NCBI RefSeq assembly: GCF_000699445.3
Contig: NC_067200.1
Location: 5,720,950-5,784,949, forward strand
From: Schistosoma haematobium
Lineage: Eukaryota > Platyhelminthes > Trematoda > Strigeidida > Schistosomatidae
DNA: 64,000 nucleotides
Direction: 5' to 3'
Positions 56,961 to 64,000 of this stretch are shown one piece after another (position 1 is the stretch's first letter; each line of letters starts with the position of its first letter). The position numbers and the translations under genes were made by a program. The notes under the pieces are model-generated. The model did no database searches, was not told the origin of the DNA, and saw only the letters and a program-made list of their open reading frames with translations.

Positions 56961-58133
56961 TATGATCAAATCACTCAGCTCAAAGAATGAAAACCCTATT
57001 TAGAGGATAACAATACATTTATGTCGCTTAGTTTCTTGTTTCTTCCATTTAAAAACATACAGTTTAATTTATTTGTATAATAAGGAAATATTTCCTTCTT
57101 TTATTATCTCATTATTACAATATTCATCATTGATTCTTCTCATTAATTGACATCTACAATTATTCCATGAAAAAGGGATACACAACATCTAGTGATTGTT
57201 TTTATTTCAAATGTATGTTACTGGGCATATTATTGATTATATAAATGAACAGATCAAACAGGTAACCAGTATCCATAATACAAATTATTATGAATGACAA
57301 GTATAATATAACATTGTATCAAAAGAGAAAATCATAGATTACTATACAATTTCATTTAACATTTACACATACATTTAATGTTGTATCTATACAAAGTGAC
57401 GTTTAATTTTTCATCAAATCTCAGTTTGATATAACCATATTCTTCAAAGAATTCCCTAATTTTCCCTCTCTCTCTCTCTCTCTCTTGTTTCTGTGACTGA
57501 TATTATTAATTAATGAAAACAAACCATATAAAAAGAGGGGGGGAGAGAGCGGAGGGAGATGATAAAAAAATACAAAAATGTAGTCATGCTGAAAAAAAAA
57601 CGAAGAAAAAGTATTTATTCTTTTTATCATTGACTCTAATCTTGATTATCCATGTCTTTATTAAATGGAAGCATCATATATACACCAAAAGCATATTTTT
57701 CAATCAGGTAGCCTACTATTATGGTCGCCGTTATTAGATTGATATTTAGGAATGTTATTACATAAATAAGTGTTTTTGATGTCCGAATCAGTAGTCACAT
57801 TAGTGTTAGATGCAACGAAGAGAATGATGATGATGATGATGATTGTAACTTTCTTCAATCATAATCAAAATCATTCTAGTTATTTACGACTTTACATATT
57901 ACTATTATAAATAATTACTTAGTAATATCTATCAGTTTTGTTTAATTAATAAAATAACAACATTAATAATGTCTTTCTGTGCATTTGTGTATATGAATAT
58001 ATATATGTGTGTGTGTACTTGTATTTATGAATGAATGGATGGATAAATAGAAAATTAGCCCAATTTATAACATTATCATTTCACACTTTCTATTCAATGA
58101 TCAATGTTTCCTTGACATATGTAGTACAACATA
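56961..58133. other. AT-rich interval with short tandem repeats, no gene seen
   Basis: Contains (CT)n at 57463-57486, (GAT)n at 57822-57842 and a (GT)n run near 58004. The 74-codon frame at 57513 is lysine-rich low-complexity sequence. Confidence 0.45.
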
Positions 58134-58248
58134 ATAATAAGAAGAAGAAGAAAAAAAGAAAAAGAAGATGAAAGAGAAGGAAAAGAAGAAGAAGAAGAAA
58201 AAGAAAAAGAAGAAGAAGAAGAAGGAAAAGAAAACGAAAGAAGGAGAT
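58134..58248 (+). repeat. GAA/GAAA purine tract
   Basis: About 115 bp of almost pure purines on the plus strand (GAAGAAGAAG units with AAAAAG interruptions), able in principle to form triplex DNA. Confidence 0.8.
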
Positions 58249-58599
58249 ATGTATACATCCGAATATAAATATCAAATTATTCGAAATAATAAATAACCTA
58301 TTTGACTTTATGCAAATATACACATATTGAACATTGAACACTGATTGATTGATTGAATGAATGATTGTTTCAACTGATTAAAAAGGTAATCAACTGATTG
58401 ATTAGGTATATATGTATATGTGCTGATGAAAAGAAGAAAAATAATAATAATAATAATAAGGCATTTATCATCATTGAATCATTGAAAGTCAGTAATAATG
58501 TTGAAAATATATTTCATTAACGAAATATTTATATAGCAAAATATAAATGAAATGATTATTCTCTACCAGAAAATAAAGAGACTTATCAGTATAGGGTTG

Positions 58600-59050
58600 T
58601 GAAGATTATTATGTTTTTTTGGTTCAAGATCATGAACCGATTGATGTTAGACTACTATTGAGAACCTGGAAGTAATGGACGACCGTTTCGTTTTATTGTG
58701 AGACTCCTCAACAGTGAGTATCTATGATCCGGTTCGCAGGATTTGAATCCAGGACCTTCGATCTTGCACGCGAACGCTTAACCTTTAGACCACTGAGTCG
58801 GTATCTGATGGTGTTAATGTCTAACCTCAACCAATTCACGAAATTGCGCAATCATCTTTCATTGCATTGAGATAGATATCTGTCTCTATTCAATAAGGAT
58901 TAGCTCCACTAGTCACGGCTTCTCACTAGAACTTCAGGAAATCATCTTAGAGCCAATCACTAGTGGACATATAATGATTATGATCAGAATGAAGTTTGTG
59001 GAGATTGTAGTAATTTTAATAGTTGAATTCATGAGTCGATGTACACTAAA
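58600..59050 (-). repeat. SINE-A full-length copy plus start of a second unit
   Basis: Minus strand: GACTCAGTGGTCTAAAGGTTA, GGATTCAAATCC, TTGAGGAG (C3 changed to T), GAAACGGTCGTC. After the 3' body the sequence TAGTTGAATTCATGAGTCGA begins another unit, which suggests a former tandem arrangement. Confidence 0.65.
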
Positions 59051-59072
59051 CGAATCATGCCTAGTTAAGATT

Positions 59073-59232
59073 ATGGTTTGAGGTAGTCAACAGGAAACTC
59101 TGGAACTAGGTTTTTTGCCACTTGACACTGATCGGCAAGGTGTGCTTGTAATCTTGAGGAAACTGATGCTGTCTGACAGATTCGATCCCGTGTCACCCAG
59201 CTTCACAGTCATAGATGTTAACACTGAGCTAT
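59073..59232 (-). repeat. SINE-B copy next to a foldback element
   Basis: Minus strand: ATAGCTCAGTGTTAAC, GGGATCGAATCTGTCA, CCGATCAGTGTCAAGTGGCA and AAAAAAC; the hammerhead-like core is degraded. It is joined to the foldback at 59281 by a 48-bp linker homologous to 2099-2146. Confidence 0.65.
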
Positions 59233-59280
59233 CTGTGCCGCGACTGACTTCCTGTAGGACTGAGATGTATTTACAATTGA

Positions 59281-59440
59281 TTGATCACTGGGTGGTGATC
59301 AATGTCATATATGTCAGGTCTTTATTAGTATAATGTCGAGTCACCTAAACTGGTGGCCACATTGCAAATTGGTCAATAAGATTCGATCTGTTCTAAGAAG
59401 GACCTGACATACATGACATTGATCACCACCCAGTGATCAA
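59281..59440. repeat. Foldback/MITE-like element, 160 bp
   Basis: 40-bp inverted termini at 59281-59320 and 59401-59440 with one mismatch (TTGATCACTGGGTGGTGATC...). The inner 80 bp correspond to one side of the longer arms in the 1716-2098 copy. Confidence 0.7.
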
Positions 59441-60044
59441 CCAATTGTGTATACCTAAATCGACCAACATTAAAAATTTGGAAGCAATAGACGGCCATTC
59501 CGCGGTCGATTCTGAGTTATATCAATCATTTTCAATAATCGCGAGAATCCTAACCAGTTAGTCAACAATTACCATTATGGTTCATAGTCTCACCTGTTGT
59601 AACAGGACATATATCAAGGAAGCTGTAACTTGTGATACTATCTTATGAAAAATTATTGTTTATAATTATTAGACGCTTGAATGATTACATTCTTATATTC
59701 TCTTAAATTTAATCTATCGTTTAAAGCATTGACTATTGTAATATGTTTTACCTTTCTTAATTTATTGTTAATTAATTACAAACTTATATCCCATTCTCCC
59801 TCTTACTTGTGCGTATTCTGTCATTTCCTGTTGATGAATGGATCAGGAAGTTACTCTATATTATTGTTGTTGTTTGAATTAAGTCATATCTCGAACTGCT
59901 ACACGCTAAGAAAATGATCTACTTTCCAAAGTCATCTTCCGATTGAACACGGTTAGAATTAGATCGGAGACAGTAATTTAACTATAACAGAATAATAAGA
60001 TCAGTACTTTTTTAAACTGATATGCTTATGATAGAAAGATGTTT

Positions 60045-60425
60045 TTTATAGAACCACAAACTGATCAATTTTAGATTACCACTGAAGACCTGAAAGGAAT
60101 GAACGATCGTTTTGTCCTAGTATTGCATTCCTTCGTAGTACACAGATATCGACCCCTAGGTCCGAGCTCAAACCAAAAACCTACGATCTTGTACATGAAC
60201 AGTTAACCTCTCAACCATTGAACCGGTATCCAGTAGTGTCTATTTCTAACCTCAATCAATTCACGATATTTCGTGACCACCTCATATTGTCTTCGGTGGA
60301 TAACTGCCACACACTCAATACGGTTGAACTCTGTAAAGGCTTCTCATTAGAGCACCGGAAATTTCATTTCGAAACTAGACATTAGTGAGCACATAACAAT
60401 TTCCAATATGAAGTTATAAAAATTA
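60045..60425 (-). repeat. SINE-A copy, diverged
   Basis: Block order of SINE-A is kept (ACCACTGAAGACCTG, GTTTTGTCCTAGTATTG, AACCGGTATCCAGTAGTG, GGCTTCTCATTAGAGCA), but the ribozyme core is lost. Confidence 0.6.
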
Positions 60426-60704
60426 TTGAATTTCATTGAAATCATGAATCAATTTAAGTTAATCCATTCTTTAAAACAACAACAATCATATGTTCTGTAC
60501 AATTGGTATTAACCAATCAGATAAACACTGAAACTAAACAATGTGTCAGATTTAGATTATCTGTAGTGATATGGTATGAACTGGGTATTTGTTTTAAAGA
60601 ATAAAACATTTGCCGCGTATATTGTGTACATTTGTCTATTAATAAACGAATTTTTAGATTCATAACAACTTAAGATACTTTTACTAAAAATAAGGCAATT
60701 TTAA

Positions 60705-60925
60705 TGGTTAAGATCCCGAGTCAATTGAAGCTAGACCACCATGAAGAACTTGGAAGTACTGGACGGCTGTTTTGTCCTATTGTGGAACTCCTCAGTGTCA
60801 GTGCGCATCCACGATCCCACCTCTCGAGATTTTAATCCAGGACCTATCAGTCTCGCACGCGAGCGCTTAACCATTAAACCACTGAGCCGACCAGCATCCA
60901 ATAGTGTTAATGTCTGTGAATTTTT
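60705..60925 (-). repeat. SINE-A copy, 3'-truncated
   Basis: Minus strand: GGCTCAGTGGTTTAATGGTTA, CTGAGGAG, TTCCACAATAGGAC, AAAACAGCC. The GAAA is changed, and a short insertion precedes the CTGAGGAG. Confidence 0.62.
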
Positions 60926-61074
60926 CCATCTAATTTTTTCTTTAGCTAATAATTCTATGTATCTGAGACCCCTTCTCTCCCACTCTTTCACTCTCCAGTT
61001 ACTCAACTATCCAATTTTACGCAATGATGTTAAATTATTTCCCTATTAGGTCCCGATAAACATAATTGTTGTAA

Positions 61075-61865
61075 CGTGTGACAACAGCGTATTATCGATC
61101 GGATCAATGACACGTAAAACACGCACGAACGACCTAGAGTCCCGATTGGCCCTGCTTCCCTGTCTAGCCCAGCCAGATGAGTCCAGAATGGAAGTCTCAG
61201 CCTCTGAGTTATGAATCATTATATTTCAAACATACTCTGTTTATATACCAATCAAGCAGACCACATCGTACCATGAAATAGAAAACAACATTTAACAAGT
61301 GAAGCAAATATTGACCAATAGGGAATGTCCATTTAAAGTCCAAGGACACCATTAGACTTAACATGATAATTATTGATATATTTTTCCGAATATCCTAACA
61401 CTAATGAATGGTAACTTTGGGATCCTTTTATCGATCAGTACTATTCCTATATTTTTATCGTATAATTGTTAAATAACTAAACTGTTCATATTCATATTCC
61501 TCTTATTATAAACTTTATTTTGACCTATGAACCATTATTATACAATTTTCCATTCTTGAGTTATACCCTGTCTATCAATCACTATCTCCCTCATTCACAG
61601 TCACATCTGGCTAAATCATATACAAATGTTGTTTCATATTTTATGGTACATTGTGGTCTGTTTGATTTGCATATAAACCCAGTATGTTTGAAATACATGA
61701 TTCATATCGTAGAGACTGAGACTGGTGTTCTGGACTTAACTGGCTGGGCTAGGCGGAAAGCAGGACCAATCAGAACTCTAGGCTGCTCGCACGTTTTTTT
61801 TACGCGTCCTTTATCCGATCGATAATTCTCTGCTTCTGATTGGGGGCTTTGGACCATAACATTCC
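61075..61865. repeat. Inverted pair of LTR-like repeat family L
   Basis: A plus-strand partial copy (61075-61290: TATTATCGATCGGATCAATG, GTTTATATACCAATCAAG) faces a full minus-strand copy (61865-61437). Spacer about 146 bp. The outer end of the minus copy reads TGTTATGGTCCAAAGC. Confidence 0.58.
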
Positions 61866-62269
61866 CCTAATCCATAAAGAAAAAAACAACAACGACAACA
61901 ACGAAAAAAACATAAAATATATTTTCAATTATGAAATTCATTTAAGTCACTAGTTGTACTCTTTTCATTAAAATATCCTATTTACAAAATAATAATAACA
62001 ATAATAGTGGTAGTAGTAATACGGATTATCAAGTGCAAATGGTGTAATAATGAAATGAACTGGAGAAGTAGCAAAAAAAAGAAGAAACTAAATAAAGAAA
62101 CAAAACTGTTATTGAGTAGGTTGATGTGTTGTTCATTTGTTCTTTATATATATCTTAGTATCTATAAAAATGGATATGTGCATCTCTGAACATAACCCTG
62201 TAATAATAAACGTTTACACTGTCATTTCATTGAAATACAATAAGTGGCAATGTGTATCTGTGCGTAAAT

Positions 62270-63160
62270 CCATTATATATATATATATATATAAAGAAAT
62301 CCTACTCATCTGTTCGTTAACTACTATGTATAATAGTATAATACTATTGATATTACTAATTAATATTATATTAGTAATATAATTAAGAAAGTCGAAATAT
62401 TTTCCAGTAACATTATTACATTGTCTATTATCTAATAGGCTTAATAGTTTCTTTCTTTCCTTCTTTTTTTCTTGGAAAATTATGTTTTTCTATAGATTTA
62501 TATTATCTTTGGTGAAATAAATTTGTGCTACAATAAACAAGAAAGAAAAACTAAAGAGAAAGTCTTTTTAAAAAGAAAAAAAAGAGATTTCTTGTGACAA
62601 AATAAGGTAAAACAACAATTAGAACAACAACAAAAATAGTGTAGTCAAACAACCAACAACAAAAACTGGAAGTCATATTTTTTCGTATATTCGTTTGTTC
62701 GTTTCTTGTTTTCAAGTGCATTTGTGTGCGTATGTGTGTGTGTGTGTGCGTGTATGTTTATGTAACTATTGTAATGTTAAAATCCTGAACTTAGTTATCT
62801 GTTCATTTAAAGAGATCATTGAATTAGGAAAACAAAAAAAAACTAGAGAAAATCGGGGGGAAAAACAAAACAAAAACATTCTTTAGTTAATTAACAACAA
62901 TATATCATCTTTATTGTTGATAATAATATTTAAATAGAGTGAATAAATGTGTGTGAGTGTGTGTGTGTGTGCATGCGAGAGAGACGCTTGAATACTGATC
63001 ACCTGGCAACAGCATTTAAGTATACTGAATAAATGTGCGTGTGTATGTGTGTGACATCATTGAGTATGTGTACATTTCGAATTAGGCTTGAACATTGGTT
63101 ACTATGGTTTATTCTTTAGTTTGGTTTAAACTGTAAATTCATTCATCACCTTTAATAACC
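62270..63160. repeat. Microsatellite-rich interval
   Basis: (TA)n at 62274-62293, (GT)n at 62733-62749 and 62951-62971 and a GTGTATGTGTGTG run near 63038. No coding region was recognised. Confidence 0.6.
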
Positions 63161-63170
63161 ATAATAGATC

Positions 63171-63499
63171 TTAATGTAAATTAGTTGTTGTTGCTGTTGT
63201 CGTTGTTGTTGTTGGTGGTGGTGGTAATTGTGTTGAAGGGGTTGTCATCATTAACATTTCAGAAGTTTCTATTGCTGTGAATATCATTTGTTTTATAATT
63301 AAATTAAATTGTTCATTATTTAATTGAAATATACATTCAATATAATATTTTAACCAATTCATAGGTAAATTACATTTTATACTAATACATGAATAAATTG
63401 TTTGAATTAAATGCATTAATTGTTCTTGACGTAATAAACAACCATTTAATATAGTTTGATAATATTTTATGACATAATTTTGTATGAATTGAAATGAAT
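63171..63499 (-). CDS. Terminal exon of an unrecognised host gene
   Basis: Read from an acceptor TACTTATTTATAG at 63500, the minus strand is open for 109 codons to TAA at 63173-63171: FQFIQNYVIKYYQTILNGCL, then QLMHLIQTIYSCISIKCNLP and LNNEQFNLIIKQMIF, ending in a Pro/Thr-rich tail (TPSTQLPPPPTTTTTT) from a GTT-type repeat. The body is helix-like with amphipathic spacing and AT-rich host codon use. Upstream exons must lie beyond the right edge of the window. I do not recognise the family. Confidence 0.55.
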
Positions 63500-63536
63500 C
63501 TATAAATAAGTATAAAAAAGTTGAGTAAAATTATTA

Positions 63537-63860
63537 ATATGATGTGAGCTACTTATATCCATATATAAGTAGTATATAACGATGATCAGGCATCGAATGT
63601 ATTTCAGTAGAAGATCGATGAGGAAAGAATGGGAACGGAATGCAATTAGTATGAAACGTATGAATAATGAAATCTGAGACAATAGATTGATGTTTTTTTG
63701 CAACAGGAACTGCCAAGTTTGAGATGATGGATTGATTTTTTGCAAATTTACCATATAGTTGTCAGATTTTAATGAGATGTTCTGTAATTTGTGATCAAAT
63801 ACATTTGATTGTCTCCTCTCGTGTTCTTGTTTACTTTATTTGGTGTCGCTGCTAACCAGA
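63537..63860 (+). repeat. Repeat family D copy, facing another at the window end
   Basis: Starts GAGCTACTTATATCCATATA with TAAGTAGTAT and ends ATTTGATTGTCTCC...GTGTTCTTGTTTAC. At 63975-64000 AACACGGGTGGGGACAATCG is the start of an inverted second copy cut by the window edge. Confidence 0.55.
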
Positions 63861-64000
63861 AGTGGCAGGGTGTTGTTCTGCGTACGCCGTTGCGGGCCTG
63901 GAGCTGAGGTACCGGTTGGCTATAGCGGGTGCTGTCGACGGAGAAGAGCGGTGGGAGGTGAGGATGTAGTGAACAGAACACGGGTGGGGACAATCGAATT

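Noticed and set aside
57513..57737. 74-codon frame with a hydrophobic stretch
   Set aside because: Made of A-rich and T-rich low-complexity sequence, with no splice or family support.
1..64000. CRISPR arrays, bacterial operons, riboswitches or phage elements
   Set aside because: The genes have spliceosomal introns and the elements are eukaryotic retrotransposons; no spaced repeat array or bacterial gene cluster is present.

Overview
The window looks like nuclear DNA of a blood fluke (Schistosoma or a close relative). The evidence is AT-rich sequence, genes with introns of only about 32-46 nt, tRNA-headed SINEs carrying hammerhead ribozyme cores like the schistosome Sm-alpha repeat, and several retroelement types known from schistosomes (RTE, CR1, Ty3/Gypsy, Penelope-like) plus a Merlin DNA transposon. 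The species cannot be fixed by reading alone, and all family names rest on motif recognition without a database search.

Host genes. Two divergent genes sit near 21.6-44.1 kb. On the minus strand, 23412-21612 holds a compact gene of at least 11 exons, spliced in consistent phase with canonical GT/AG ends. I do not recognise its product. On the plus strand, 24224-44068 is a gene for an SLC38 (SLC38A10-like) amino-acid transporter with 11 predicted membrane segments. Its first three introns are 32-38 nt, while its later ones are 1.2-4.9 kb and filled with repeats. A terminal exon of a third, unrecognised gene lies on the minus strand at 63499-63171.

Left arm (1-21.2 kb) is a pile of mobile elements. 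A decayed plus-strand Gypsy is broken by a minus-strand Gypsy (2438-10947) whose 314-bp LTRs differ at only two positions although its pol is full of breaks. Then come a Merlin transposase remnant (12.5-13.4 kb) and a nested stack: an old RTE is split by a CR1 element (about 13938-20826), which is itself split by a short RTE-tailed SINE (14479-14940) and by a 5'-truncated RTE with a long open EN-RT frame (16455-19616).

Transporter introns and right arm (24.7-64 kb) hold a Penelope-like element with a 423-bp inverted duplication, many copies of three SINE families, 3' ends of two RTE families, a nearly full-length second RTE (48887-52085), a Penelope GIY-YIG remnant (about 56.4-56.96 kb), LTR-like repeats, foldback elements and microsatellites.

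SINE families as used below. SINE-A: tRNA-like head plus a canonical schistosome-type hammerhead (GTCC stem II, GAAAC). SINE-B: a different tRNA-like head plus a different hammerhead-like core (GTGC-CAAGTA-GCAC stem II), 144-167 bp. SINE-C: about 460 bp, ending in the same 3' tail as the RTE at 16455-19616. The elements probably work as autonomous/non-autonomous pairs (RTE with SINE-C), but that is inference.
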